From contig CAIYMO010000019.1 of assembly GCA_903927345.1 (NCBI GenBank), forward strand, positions 19,569-83,568: a stretch of DNA of 64,000 bases, in the 5' to 3' direction. The notes beneath the pieces were generated by a model, which saw only the letters and a list, made by a program, of their open reading frames with translations, made no database searches and was not told where the DNA came from. This DNA is from an uncultured Armatimonadota bacterium. Lineage in GTDB: Bacteria; Armatimonadota; Fimbriimonadia; Fimbriimonadales; Fimbriimonadaceae. The translations under genes and the position numbers were made by a program. How positions within the stretch are numbered: the stretch's first letter is position 1; every line of letters begins with the position of its first letter. This document shows positions 9,253 to 18,511 of the stretch, piece by piece.

Positions 9253-10422
9253 ATGCTGAGTATTATGTTCAATCGGGTTGGACCCAACCATGTTTCGCTC
9301 TACGAGGTCCCGAAAAGTGCTTTCGTTACGAAACCTGGCAAAAAGAGAAGGCACTACAAGTTTCGTCCGCTGACAGCGGCGAATCCCACCAGACTCGAAT
9401 TTAAGGCCATCCAACTTGCCCACGCAATCGTTAAAGCGGACTGCTATCAACGGGACCGATTCGAGTGGTTTATGGCATGGTGCTTCCTGATTCAGCACCA
9501 TCGGGTATTTGATTGGAACTCGACTGAACTGCGACTAAATCCTGGAGTCCGCAACCTCTACTTTGACTTCGTTCAGACAACATTGATCGGGCGTGTTGGA
9601 AACGGACTCACATTGCTTCTGGCCAACGAACTGGGCTATCCATTTCATGCGCATTTCGTGACATATCTTGCAAAGAACCCACCTGCTGGTGGAGTTGTAC
9701 CGCCTAACAAAGCTCCTGACTTTATCTGCGGCACTACCACTTCGCGGGCCATTTTTGAATCCAAGGGGAGTTTTCCTGGTACGGGCACGCTTGCTGATGT
9801 TAGCGCCGCCTTAAACGACGGGCTGACCCAAATCGGCAACTGGCCAACGATCTTAGGAATTTCCAAGTCATACGCTTGTGCCTCCTATGTTCGTGAATCT
9901 GGCGATACAGACCCTGAAGGTTCGTTGACGATCTTCGTCGACCCCGAAAGTGACAACGATCAACCAACAATTGAGTTCCCACCAGTTCGGTTGCTTCGCG
10001 AGAACTACGCAGCATGGTTTGTCGCAATGGGGCTTCCCGACGTTGCAGCAAGGCTTCGCTCTGGGGACTCAGGTAGTGGAGTGTCTCACCGCTTCGTGAT
10101 CTATCGATACGACCCTAACATCGGGGAGAGAAAGTCCATTGCGTTCCCCAGCGATCATGTTGCTGATCATGAAGTCCGCGAGGCATTAGGGCGGATGTTT
10201 GAGATGCCTCGATTCGGAATTGAACTAGAAGTGCTGCTCGGCATCCCAGACCTTGCGCAAGGTCGAATACACGAGGTCTTTGGTGAGACGTTGCTTCCCG
10301 AGAGCGCGTCTCAGTCCGACACCTCAGGCGGCAGCTACAGTCTGTTTCCTGACGGCACATTCCTTGGCGCGATTCCTCGCTTATCCGTGGCTAATCCCGA
10401 CTTCATCGAGATAATACTATGA
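9253..10422 (+). CDS. Putative PD-(D/E)xK restriction-type nuclease, 389 aa
   Basis: The longest frame begins at GTG 9220 inside the methylase scar, but ATG 9253 has a proper AGGTGA ribosome site 4-5 bases upstream and is chosen. I do not recognise a named family. The region APDF (Asp ~156) followed 13 residues later by the FESKGS segment (Glu ~169, Lys ~171) has the spacing and hydrophobic context of the PD-(D/E)xK nuclease core. About 150 mostly helical residues precede it and 220 mixed residues follow; no membrane segment is seen. The stop overlaps the methylase ATG (ATGA), implying coupled translation, as for restriction-modification partners. The cassette-like scar upstream supports a swappable effector. 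The nuclease call is a motif inference; it could instead be a DNA-binding specificity protein. Confidence 0.6.
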   Translation: MLSIMFNRVGPNHVSLYEVPKSAFVTKPGKKRRHYKFRPLTAANPTRLEFKAIQLAHAIVKADCYQRDRFEWFMAWCFLIQHHRVFDWNSTELRLNPGVRNLYFDFVQTTLIGRVGNGLTLLLANELGYPFHAHFVTYLAKNPPAGGVVPPNKAPDFICGTTTSRAIFESKGSFPGTGTLADVSAALNDGLTQIGNWPTILGISKSYACASYVRESGDTDPEGSLTIFVDPESDNDQPTIEFPPVRLLRENYAAWFVAMGLPDVAARLRSGDSGSGVSHRFVIYRYDPNIGERKSIAFPSDHVADHEVREALGRMFEMPRFGIELEVLLGIPDLAQGRIHEVFGETLLPESASQSDTSGGSYSLFPDGTFLGAIPRLSVANPDFIEIIL

Positions 10423-13400
10423 ACTACCGTAAGAAACTGATCGAGGTCGCGCTTCCGCTGGAGGAGATTAATGTTGCTTCCGCGCGGGAGAAGTCGATTC
10501 GGCATGGCCATCCCAGCACGTTGCACCTTTGGTGGGCGCGGCGACCGCTGGCGACTTGCAGGGCAGTTCTGTTCAGCTCAATCATTGACGACCCAGGTGA
10601 AGAGGGCGTTCCTCAGGAACTGTTGGATCAGATCGATCAACTGCCACTTGACCGAAAGTATCGGAACCTAGCCAGCGACGAGTTGGATGTCACGAGCGGA
10701 GAAGCGCTAAGCGACGAAGAAGCTGAGCGAATCAAGGTCGCTCGAGAGCGTCGGTACAGACTATTTACGTTCATCGAGCGGTTGGTCCAGTGGGAAAACT
10801 CTAACGATGAGGACACTCTCACCATCGCTCGAGACTTGATCAATGCAGCGACAGGTGGAAACCCGCCGCCCGTCCTCGATCCATTCTGCGGTGGTGGTTC
10901 CATCCCACTCGAAGCTCAACGCTTGGGGTTAGAGGCCCACGGCAGCGATCTCAACCCAGTCGCTGTGCTCATCACCAAAGCGATGATCGAGATTCCACCT
11001 AAGTTTGCAGGTCAACCGCCTGTCAATCCACTAGCTCAAGCAAACCTGGGGCTTTCGAAGCCACTTCCACCCGAAACAGAAGACTTTGAAATCATTAATG
11101 AGTTCGGCCATACCTTTGATGTCAAGGCCGCCTTCAACGGAAAAGACGCCGTCGAACTCCATGAAATGGCAAAGGCAATGGAGGAGTCCTGGAACGAAGT
11201 TGGAGTCTGGCAAGGCACATTAGATGAACTGCGAGGGGCGATGATCTTCTTCCTCCGCCAGCAGCGTCACTGGGGAGAGAACCCGACACCTGGTACCGAT
11301 CGCTACGTACTGTTCACAACATTGCACCAGGCTATCCGTGAGGCTTGGAGTCGAACATCTTCCACACAGGCCGCTCCATCTTTGCCAATGAACGTCACTT
11401 TTAGGGGAGCTCAAGGGCTCGCCGAGGATGTCCGCTACTACGGGCAGTGGATACGCGATGAAGCCGAAAGTCGAATCGGGCATCTCTATCCCAAGGTAGT
11501 GATCACTGCTGAAATGGCCGAGAATCGTCCTGAACTCAAAGAGTTGGTCGGAGATGAGCTAACCGTGATCGCGTGGCTATGGGCAAGGACCGTACCGAGT
11601 CCTGACCCAGCAGCTCAGGGTGCGCATGTTCCTCTGGTGCGTTCCTTCGATCTGAGTAGCAAGAAAGGCAAAGAGGCTTGGATCGAACCAATTGTCGATC
11701 CAGTGAGCATGTCTTACAAGTTTGAAGTGCGCACACCAAAATCGCATCCAGAATCGAAAGCTTCAGAAGGAACGATTGGCAGACAGGGGGGCAAATGTTT
11801 GCTGACGGGAAGTCCGATGTCCTTTGAGCATATTCGCACTCTTGCGAAGGGTGGACAAATGAACCATCGATTGATGGCGATTGTGGCTGAAGGAGTCAGG
11901 GGTCGAATTTACCTCCCACCTTCGAAGGTACAAGAAGAAATCGTACGTGAGTTGCCAGAGATCGAACCTCCGACGAGTCACTTGCCTGAAAAAGCGCTCG
12001 GCTTTCGAGTTCAAGCCTATGGAATGTCTCGGCATTCTGATCTATTCACGAGTCGGCAGTTGGTGGCATTGACAACGTTTGGTGACTTAGTTAGCGCGGT
12101 GAGAGAGCGGGTACTAGACGACGCCATATCTGCAGGCAAAGACCATGCTAATGCTGCAGCCTACGCGAACGCGATCAGCACTTATCTAGCGTTTGCCGCC
12201 GACAAAGGTGCGGACTATTGGTCTTCGCTTTGCAGCTGGCACTCTTCACGAGAGCTGATAAGAAACACTTTTGGTAGACAAGCGATCCCAATGGTTTGGG
12301 ACTTCGCAGAGTGCAATCCGATGAGTGAGTCAACAGGCAACTGGATGGCCTGCATTGATTGGGTATGGAAAGCGCTGAAACATGCACCCGCTGCACGACA
12401 AGGCATCTCAGAGCAGGCGGACGCAACGAAACAGACGAAAATGCCTTACCTGTTCAGCACCGACCCGCCTTACTTTGACAACATCGGTTATGCAGATTTG
12501 AGTGATTACTTCTATGTGTGGTTGCGACGTTCGTTGGGTGTTGTCTATCCAGATTTGTTTACTACCGTGGTAACCCCAAAATCCGATGAGTTGATCGCAA
12601 CCCCATATCGTCATGAAGGGAGCAAAGAGAAAGCGACACAATTCTTCGAGAATGGTCTGAGGCAAGTTTTTGCAAGGATGCGGGACCAAGGATTGCCCGA
12701 GTTTCCGACCACAATTTACTACGCGTTCAAACAGAGTGAGACCGAAGAAAGTGAAGACAATGTAGCTTTCGAAACTGCCTCGACGGGTTGGGAAACGATG
12801 CTCCAGGGATTGGTGGACTCTGGATTCGCGATCAACGGAACATGGCCAACTCGGACGGAGCTTGCTAATCGCATGGTTGCCTCGGGAACCAACGCGCTAG
12901 CCTCCTGCATTGTTCTCGTGTGCAGACAAAGACCAGTCAATGCTGAGCCGATCAATCGACGTCAGTTTATGAGCCTTCTCCGTCAGGAACTGAAGCCCGC
13001 ACTGATCAAGCTCACCCAGGGCAACGTCGCACCAGTCGACCTCGCCCAGGCGGCAATCGGTCCAGGTATGGCCGTTTTCAGCCGCTACAAGTCAGTTCTT
13101 GAGGCCGATGGCACTCCCATGCGGGTCCGCACGGCGCTGACGCTCATCAACCAAGGTCTTGACGAAGCGCTTGCGGAGCAGGAAGGCTGGTACGACGCCC
13201 AAACTCGTTGGGCAGTGACCTGGTTCCAGCAAAGAGGATTTGATGAGGGTCCCTATGGAGATGCCGAAATCCTGGCGACCGCCAAAGACGCTCCTGTGAC
13301 AACAATGGTCGAAGCAGGAATCGTAAAGTCGGGCGGAGGCAAAGTAAAGCTCCTCAGCCGCGAAGAACTCCCCGTTGATTACGATCCTGAAACTGACCCG

Positions 13401-13736
13401 CGCACCACGGTATGGGAAGCAACTCAGTACCTGGTTCGAGAACTGGAGGTCAACGGCGAGCTTGGTGCAGCAAGAATGATGCGTCGCTTCCGAGAAACGA
13501 AGCCCGAAGTCGAGATTGACCGTGGCCGAGAGCTGGCATACCGCCTCTACGCGATCTGCGACGGCAAGCGCTGGACCAACGAAGCCCGCGGCTACAACGC
13601 CCTAGTTTTGAGCTGGAGCGACATCGAGGCTGTCTCCCAAACCGACGACGCCCTGTGGGGCGCCTCAGTTTCGGCTGGACCAGGAACGGGTCCGAAGAGA
13701 AACGAAACTCCAAGCTTCGAGGGCATGACTGACTGA
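10419..13736 (+). CDS. DUF1156-domain adenine-specific DNA methyltransferase (COG1743 type)
   Basis: A 1105-aa N6-adenine methylase. Residues 1-60 are the diagnostic DUF1156 start (ASAREKSIRHGHPSTLHLWW). The SAM-binding motif I, DPFCGGGSIPLEA, is near residue 153, and the catalytic DPPY of motif IV near 681, far apart because of a long insertion that probably holds the target-recognition region. The family often has a zinc ribbon between the motifs; here the corresponding stretch (GGKCLLTGSPMSFEHIR) has one cysteine only, so the ribbon is degenerate. It overlaps the nuclease stop by 4 bp, and the HEPN gene follows 2 bp after its own stop. Likely role: modify self DNA, as in BREX and DISARM-like systems; the DUF1156/DUF499 pairing is a known defence-island association. 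Confidence 0.9.
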   Translation: MNYRKKLIEVALPLEEINVASAREKSIRHGHPSTLHLWWARRPLATCRAVLFSSIIDDPGEEGVPQELLDQIDQLPLDRKYRNLASDELDVTSGEALSDEEAERIKVARERRYRLFTFIERLVQWENSNDEDTLTIARDLINAATGGNPPPVLDPFCGGGSIPLEAQRLGLEAHGSDLNPVAVLITKAMIEIPPKFAGQPPVNPLAQANLGLSKPLPPETEDFEIINEFGHTFDVKAAFNGKDAVELHEMAKAMEESWNEVGVWQGTLDELRGAMIFFLRQQRHWGENPTPGTDRYVLFTTLHQAIREAWSRTSSTQAAPSLPMNVTFRGAQGLAEDVRYYGQWIRDEAESRIGHLYPKVVITAEMAENRPELKELVGDELTVIAWLWARTVPSPDPAAQGAHVPLVRSFDLSSKKGKEAWIEPIVDPVSMSYKFEVRTPKSHPESKASEGTIGRQGGKCLLTGSPMSFEHIRTLAKGGQMNHRLMAIVAEGVRGRIYLPPSKVQEEIVRELPEIEPPTSHLPEKALGFRVQAYGMSRHSDLFTSRQLVALTTFGDLVSAVRERVLDDAISAGKDHANAAAYANAISTYLAFAADKGADYWSSLCSWHSSRELIRNTFGRQAIPMVWDFAECNPMSESTGNWMACIDWVWKALKHAPAARQGISEQADATKQTKMPYLFSTDPPYFDNIGYADLSDYFYVWLRRSLGVVYPDLFTTVVTPKSDELIATPYRHEGSKEKATQFFENGLRQVFARMRDQGLPEFPTTIYYAFKQSETEESEDNVAFETASTGWETMLQGLVDSGFAINGTWPTRTELANRMVASGTNALASCIVLVCRQRPVNAEPINRRQFMSLLRQELKPALIKLTQGNVAPVDLAQAAIGPGMAVFSRYKSVLEADGTPMRVRTALTLINQGLDEALAEQEGWYDAQTRWAVTWFQQRGFDEGPYGDAEILATAKDAPVTTMVEAGIVKSGGGKVKLLSREELPVDYDPETDPRTTVWEATQYLVRELEVNGELGAARMMRRFRETKPEVEIDRGRELAYRLYAICDGKRWTNEARGYNALVLSWSDIEAVSQTDDALWGASVSAGPGTGPKRNETPSFEGMTD

Positions 13737-13738
13737 AA

Positions 13739-14584
13739 ATGAATGAAACGATCAAACTAGAAGAAGTGGCTCTCCCCGCGGAGGCTCAAGTGCAAGCGAC
13801 ACCAGAGATGAGCCTCTCAGGTCAGGCTTTTTTTCGTAGGCAAACAGAATGGTTGCAAGAAACTCGATTGATGGCTGAAGCAATCTACAGGCTGCGATTG
13901 CAACGAAAGACCGAAACGTTCCTTAGGTTTCTCCCAAGGGCGTGGCCCAAAAAGAATCTCGATCCGAACGTCTCAAATTTCATAATGAGTCAGCAGCAGA
14001 TCGACTTGCAGCTCAAGGGACTTCTCCCGCGGATGTTGGAATCTCGGTTTATTTTTCTCGAAACTCTTTGGGAAGCTTATCTTTCTGATCTAGTGGTCGA
14101 ACTGAGTCACGAAAGTGGCTCATTCTTCGAGGAGGCCCTCAAAGATACTTCCATTCCCAGTGAACTGGTGAGGCGGGCATTGACTGATAAATATTCGACC
14201 ATCGAAGAGCTTCAGAGGGACATTGGAGTGGTGTTCGCAGAGAGAACGACAAGATCATCGTTCCGAGAGCAGTGGAAAAGACTCGCTCAATTGGTAAAAG
14301 CACTCGGCAAAACGGACCCCTCCGACCAGTGGTTTCACGATCTTGAAGTCTATTTCTGCATGAGAAACTGCGTCATACATCGACAATGTTTAGTCTCTGT
14401 ACAACTAGCCGAGGCAAGTGAGGCCTTCAAGGACAAGGGTGGTCAAAGATTCCAAATCAGTCCAAGCGACTTGGACTACTTCCGACACTCGTTCATTGCC
14501 TGCATAACCCACATCGAGACAAAGCTGCAGGCGTTTTTTGCAGCCAAAGCACAGGAACAACAGAATCAAAATGGCACTCAGTAA
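13739..14584 (+). CDS. HEPN-domain protein (putative RNase effector), 281 aa
   Basis: A mostly helical protein. Near residue 208 it has MRNCVIHR, a clean R-N-x3-H (Rx4H) motif in a helix, the catalytic signature of HEPN ribonucleases. Upstream are long amphipathic helices and a FFEEALKD...RRALTDKY segment, resembling the MAE_28990/RiboL-PSP group of HEPN proteins, though I cannot assign the subfamily. It starts 2 bp after the methylase stop, and its 3' end overlaps the DUF499 start, so it is translationally coupled to both. In defence systems such proteins cut RNA to arrest growth when DNA-level defence fails. Role as toxin or abortive-infection arm is inferred; the Rx4H motif is seen directly. 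Confidence 0.72.
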   Translation: MNETIKLEEVALPAEAQVQATPEMSLSGQAFFRRQTEWLQETRLMAEAIYRLRLQRKTETFLRFLPRAWPKKNLDPNVSNFIMSQQQIDLQLKGLLPRMLESRFIFLETLWEAYLSDLVVELSHESGSFFEEALKDTSIPSELVRRALTDKYSTIEELQRDIGVVFAERTTRSSFREQWKRLAQLVKALGKTDPSDQWFHDLEVYFCMRNCVIHRQCLVSVQLAEASEAFKDKGGQRFQISPSDLDYFRHSFIACITHIETKLQAFFAAKAQEQQNQNGTQ

Positions 14585-17500
14585 CAAGGAACGGATCGGA
14601 CGGCTGTTGGACTCACTGAAGAGTGAGTTGCGCACGTACGTCGAACAAGAGCTGCGAGATGTCTATGCCGACGACTGGGGCAAGCATGTTACTCCAGGGG
14701 AAGGTGAGCTGGATATACAGCGCCTTTGTAATACCATCTTGGCGAAGTGGGATGATGTGTTCGAACCGCTTCTCGATGCACGAAGCAAAGAGTTTAAAAA
14801 CCTCGTCCATGAGGTTCGCAAGTGGCGCAACAAGGTCGCTCATCAGGAGCCTTTCAATGCTGACGAGACCATCAACGCTCTGATTGATCTCCAGAAATTC
14901 TGCGAGTACATTCAGTCTCCATTGGCTGAAGAGGCCGAGAGATCAAAACTGGAGGTCATGCGTGCGCAGTTTGAGAGCGGTGCGAAGAAGGAACAACGAA
15001 AGGTTTCACAGTCCACTCTAGGATTTGACATCCCTGGCCTTCGACCTTGGAGAGAAGTCGTCGTACCTCATAGCGATGTTGCAGATGGTAAGTTCCAGCA
15101 GGCCGAGTTCGCGGCTGACCTGTGGCAGGTGCACCAGGGTGGTGGAACCGACGAGTACCGCGATCCCCATGCCTTCTTTGGTCGGACCTACCTGACCGAG
15201 GGTTTGCGAGAGCTTCTGATTAATGCCATGCGTCGCCTTCGAGGTGAGGGTGGTGACCCTGTCGTTGAACTGAAGATCAACTTTGGTGGTGGTAAGACCC
15301 ACTCGATGTTGGCTCTCTATCACCTGTTCAGTGGCCAGACTAAAGCCTCGGAACTGGCGGGAGTGGAGGATGTTCTGTCAGCAGTTGGAGCAACTGATTC
15401 GCCGAGAGTTCGTCGTGCGGTCATTGTCGGAACCGCGGTTCGGCCTGGTAGTCCGATCGTTCATACCGACGGGATCGAGACGCGGACACTGTGGGGCGAA
15501 ATCGCATGGCAACTCGCTGGCCGAGAGGGCTACGAAATCGTCCGCGATGTGGACGAAAACTCAACGAACCCTGGTGACCTTCTCGACAAACTGTTCGCTC
15601 TGGCGGGTCCTTCGTTGATCCTGATTGATGAGTGGGTCGCCTATGCTAGGCAACTTGTCAACCGCCAAAACATGCTTCCTGCAGGAGACTTCGATACTCA
15701 GTTCACGTTTGCCCAGGCGCTGTGTGAGGCAGCCAAACGAGCGAAAAATGTTCTCGTCTGCGTGAGTATCCCTGCGTCCGAGCGAGACGGCATTGTGGTC
15801 TCGACGGCTCAGGCAGGAGACACTAATGGCAAGATCGCGCTCGAGCGTCTCCAGGATGCAGTCGGTCGATCCAACATGGTTTGGCGGCCTGCAACAAGCG
15901 ACGAATCCTTTGAGATTGTGCGAAGGCGACTCTTCCAACCCGTTGCAGGCGATATGATCGCGTCTCGAGATGCCACGATTCGGGAGTTCGTCGAATTTTA
16001 CAGAAACAATCCAAACGACTTTCCTTCCGAGTCGCGTGAGAGTTCCTACGAGAAGCGAATGCAGGCCGCATATCCTATTCACCCTGAGCTGTTTGATCGC
16101 TTGTACTCGGATTGGTCCACACTCGAGAAGTTTCAGCGCACTCGAGGTGTCCTGAGGCTGATGGCTAGCGTAGTCCACTCGCTATGGGTTAACAATGATG
16201 GCGGCGCTCTCGTGTTGCCAGCCTCTATTCCGCTCTCTGACCCGACTGTGCAATCTGAGGTAACTCGATATCTGCCCGAATCATGGTCGGCGGTAATTGA
16301 GAAGGATGTGGACGGCCCAAGTTCTGCACCGATGCAGCTTGACTCCACGTTTACTTCCACTTACGGACGTTTCTCAGCAGCTCGACGAGTAGCACGTACC
16401 GTTTTTCTGGGTAGCGCACCGCTCAAAGATGCGGCGACTCGGGGAATTGATGAGCTGCGGATCAAACTGGGAAGTATCCAGCCTAAGGAGACTGTCGCGA
16501 CCTTTGGAGATGCGCTCGGAAAGCTGAGACAGAAGACGACCTACCTCTATGCTGATCAGAGTCGATACTGGTATCACACTCAGGCTTCCGTCTCTCGGGA
16601 GGCTCAAGACCGCGCAGATCATCTCAAACCTGAAGACGTACATCGCGAGATTGTTAATCGGCTCAGAGAGATGTTCCGTGGCTCACGGAGAGGAGAGTTT
16701 GGAGCTATCCACGTGGATGTGGCCTCCTCTGATATTCCTGATGATCGAGAGTTGCGTCTTGTTGTGATTGGACCTGGCCATTTGCATCAGCATGGAAAAT
16801 CTGAATCTTCCGCTCTTGCGAAAGCGAAGGAAATCTACGAGTATCGTGGCTCGGCGCCAAGAGCTAACCGCAACAGAGTTGTCTTTTTGGCACTCGACGC
16901 GGGGAGATTTAGCGAGCTGGATTCCTCCGTGCGGCAGTATCTGGCTTGGACCTCGATCATTGATGATGTGATCGAGAAGCGCATTGACCTGGATAACTCA
17001 AACAAGGCAACCGCGGAGGCGAGCAGAACTCGCACGAACAGCGATGTTGGAGTGAAGCTCGGGGAAGTCACTGCTTACGCACTTGTCCCGTATCAACACG
17101 AACCACGGGGAATTCTCCAGTGGGAATCGATTAAAGTCGCAGGCGATATCACCCAACTCACCGTAAGACTTATCAAGAAACTCGAAGCAGAGCAGCATAT
17201 CACCCGCACCCTAGGAGCGAACGTTCTTCGAACGGATGTTGACCGAGTCCCGCTGTGGCGAGATGATAAGCATGTCAGTGTGGCGCAGCTTCAGGACGAC
17301 TTTGCAAAGTACGTGTACCTGCCAAGACTTCTCAATGAATCCGCCCTCGTTGACGCAATCGTTAAAGGGGCAAATCCTCTTGATTTGGATAGCGGCTTTG
17401 CTTACGCAGACAACTACGACCCTGAGACCCAGTCTTATGAGCGCCTACGGTTTGCCATGTTTGATGGCGGTCGCGTCCCAACGGGGTGGTTGGTTAAACC

Positions 17501-17903
17501 AGGCGTGGCTCAACCGATCATCGACGCGCTTCTTGCGAAGCCAGAACCGACAATCGAAGTAAACGTTCCTGCGAACACGAACACTGGAGGAAGGACAGGC
17601 TTTGACAATTTCTGGGGCAGTGGAAATGTTGAGAAAGGAGCAACTCCTCCCAACCCCACAACTGGCTCGAAAAAGCGATTCCACGGATCAATAACTCTTC
17701 AGCATGATGACTTTCGGGAAAAGGCTGGCGAAGTCTCCCGAGAAATCGCAGCTCAGCTAGCCAAGGTGGTTGGCAGCAAAGTCACGATTATGGTCGAGGT
17801 GATCGCAGAAGCGCAATCAGGCTATTCAGAGGACGTGCTCAGAGCCGTTAGCGAGAACTGTCGAACATTAAAATTCGACTCGTTTGAGTTTGAGGAAGAT
17901 TAA
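14571..17903 (+). CDS. DUF499 P-loop ATPase with N-terminal Swt1-like HEPN domain (COG1483 type)
   Basis: An 1110-aa protein. Residues ~1-110 form a Swt1-family HEPN domain with VRKWRNKVAHQ (Rx4H) near residue 85. The DUF499 ATPase follows: Walker A FGGGKTHS near 237 and Walker B LILIDEW near 350. The C-terminal half carries the family's long helical and beta segments and ends in a small acidic tail. ATG 14571 (MALSNKERIG) is preferred over ATG 14538 because it gives a 14-bp coupling overlap rather than 47 bp. DUF499 proteins are relatives of PglY/BrxC-type ATPases in phage-exclusion systems and pair with DUF1156 methylases. It is probably the energy-dependent controller of the complex. The presence of two separate HEPN modules in consecutive genes is notable. 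It is the last gene of the operon. Confidence 0.9.
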   Translation: MALSNKERIGRLLDSLKSELRTYVEQELRDVYADDWGKHVTPGEGELDIQRLCNTILAKWDDVFEPLLDARSKEFKNLVHEVRKWRNKVAHQEPFNADETINALIDLQKFCEYIQSPLAEEAERSKLEVMRAQFESGAKKEQRKVSQSTLGFDIPGLRPWREVVVPHSDVADGKFQQAEFAADLWQVHQGGGTDEYRDPHAFFGRTYLTEGLRELLINAMRRLRGEGGDPVVELKINFGGGKTHSMLALYHLFSGQTKASELAGVEDVLSAVGATDSPRVRRAVIVGTAVRPGSPIVHTDGIETRTLWGEIAWQLAGREGYEIVRDVDENSTNPGDLLDKLFALAGPSLILIDEWVAYARQLVNRQNMLPAGDFDTQFTFAQALCEAAKRAKNVLVCVSIPASERDGIVVSTAQAGDTNGKIALERLQDAVGRSNMVWRPATSDESFEIVRRRLFQPVAGDMIASRDATIREFVEFYRNNPNDFPSESRESSYEKRMQAAYPIHPELFDRLYSDWSTLEKFQRTRGVLRLMASVVHSLWVNNDGGALVLPASIPLSDPTVQSEVTRYLPESWSAVIEKDVDGPSSAPMQLDSTFTSTYGRFSAARRVARTVFLGSAPLKDAATRGIDELRIKLGSIQPKETVATFGDALGKLRQKTTYLYADQSRYWYHTQASVSREAQDRADHLKPEDVHREIVNRLREMFRGSRRGEFGAIHVDVASSDIPDDRELRLVVIGPGHLHQHGKSESSALAKAKEIYEYRGSAPRANRNRVVFLALDAGRFSELDSSVRQYLAWTSIIDDVIEKRIDLDNSNKATAEASRTRTNSDVGVKLGEVTAYALVPYQHEPRGILQWESIKVAGDITQLTVRLIKKLEAEQHITRTLGANVLRTDVDRVPLWRDDKHVSVAQLQDDFAKYVYLPRLLNESALVDAIVKGANPLDLDSGFAYADNYDPETQSYERLRFAMFDGGRVPTGWLVKPGVAQPIIDALLAKPEPTIEVNVPANTNTGGRTGFDNFWGSGNVEKGATPPNPTTGSKKRFHGSITLQHDDFREKAGEVSREIAAQLAKVVGSKVTIMVEVIAEAQSGYSEDVLRAVSENCRTLKFDSFEFEED

Positions 17904-18059
17904 GATTGGAGCCTTTCCTGAGTCGTTCAGTGCAGTATCGAAGCGAGGGTGATAGGGGCCGATGTGAATTGGCTCCTGCCCCCTGAACTAAGGAGGCAAC
18001 TGTCCTGGAACGGGCCTTGTGGCCTGGGTGGGGATTACGTAGCAGGAATTCCAACTTGT

Positions 18060-18275
18060 TCAAAGTTGCATCGCTTGAAGCAATACAGCCTCTCTCATAA
18101 GCTCACGGAGCCTTCCTCTCGCGGCGAGCCAGCGTCGCAATGTGGTTTCGTCGGCCAGAAAGTTCGGGTGCGATGAAAGTGCCTCAATACGCTCTTCCTC
18201 TTGTCGAATGCGCTTCTCTAGCAGTGCTAACTCAGCAGAATCTTCGCCGATCATTTTGGGATCGTGTGTTGCCAT
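18060..18275 (-). CDS. Possible small coiled-coil protein, 71 aa
   Basis: A short frame with a Glu/Arg-rich helical centre (LEKRIRQEEERIEAL) and a second helix near the C-terminus; no family recognised. ATG at 18275 lacks a clear ribosome site. It lies alone in the 608-bp space between the end of the DUF499 gene (17903) and the end of the primase-like gene (18512), where I see no other convincing gene. The heptad-like pattern and charge are in its favour; length and missing start signal are against. Confidence 0.35.
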   Translation of the reverse strand: MATHDPKMIGEDSAELALLEKRIRQEEERIEALSSHPNFLADETTLRRWLAARGRLRELMREAVLLQAMQL

Positions 18276-18511
18276 GCTTGTCTATTCGAGTTGCTCGCAT
18301 CATCCTCCTGCGCCATACAAGTCATAGCTCGTTTACCGAGCGGTTTCCCGCGCGGCGCGCACGGTGACCCAGCAAGTATCAGAAATTGGGCCACGCAACA
18401 AAGAGTCCAACTCAAAGTCGCATGGAAGCGACTGTCCTCGCACTGTGAGATAAGTCTGTGAGAATCTACACCAGCCTGAAAGAAAATCGCTCTGAACCGT
18501 TACACCTTATG

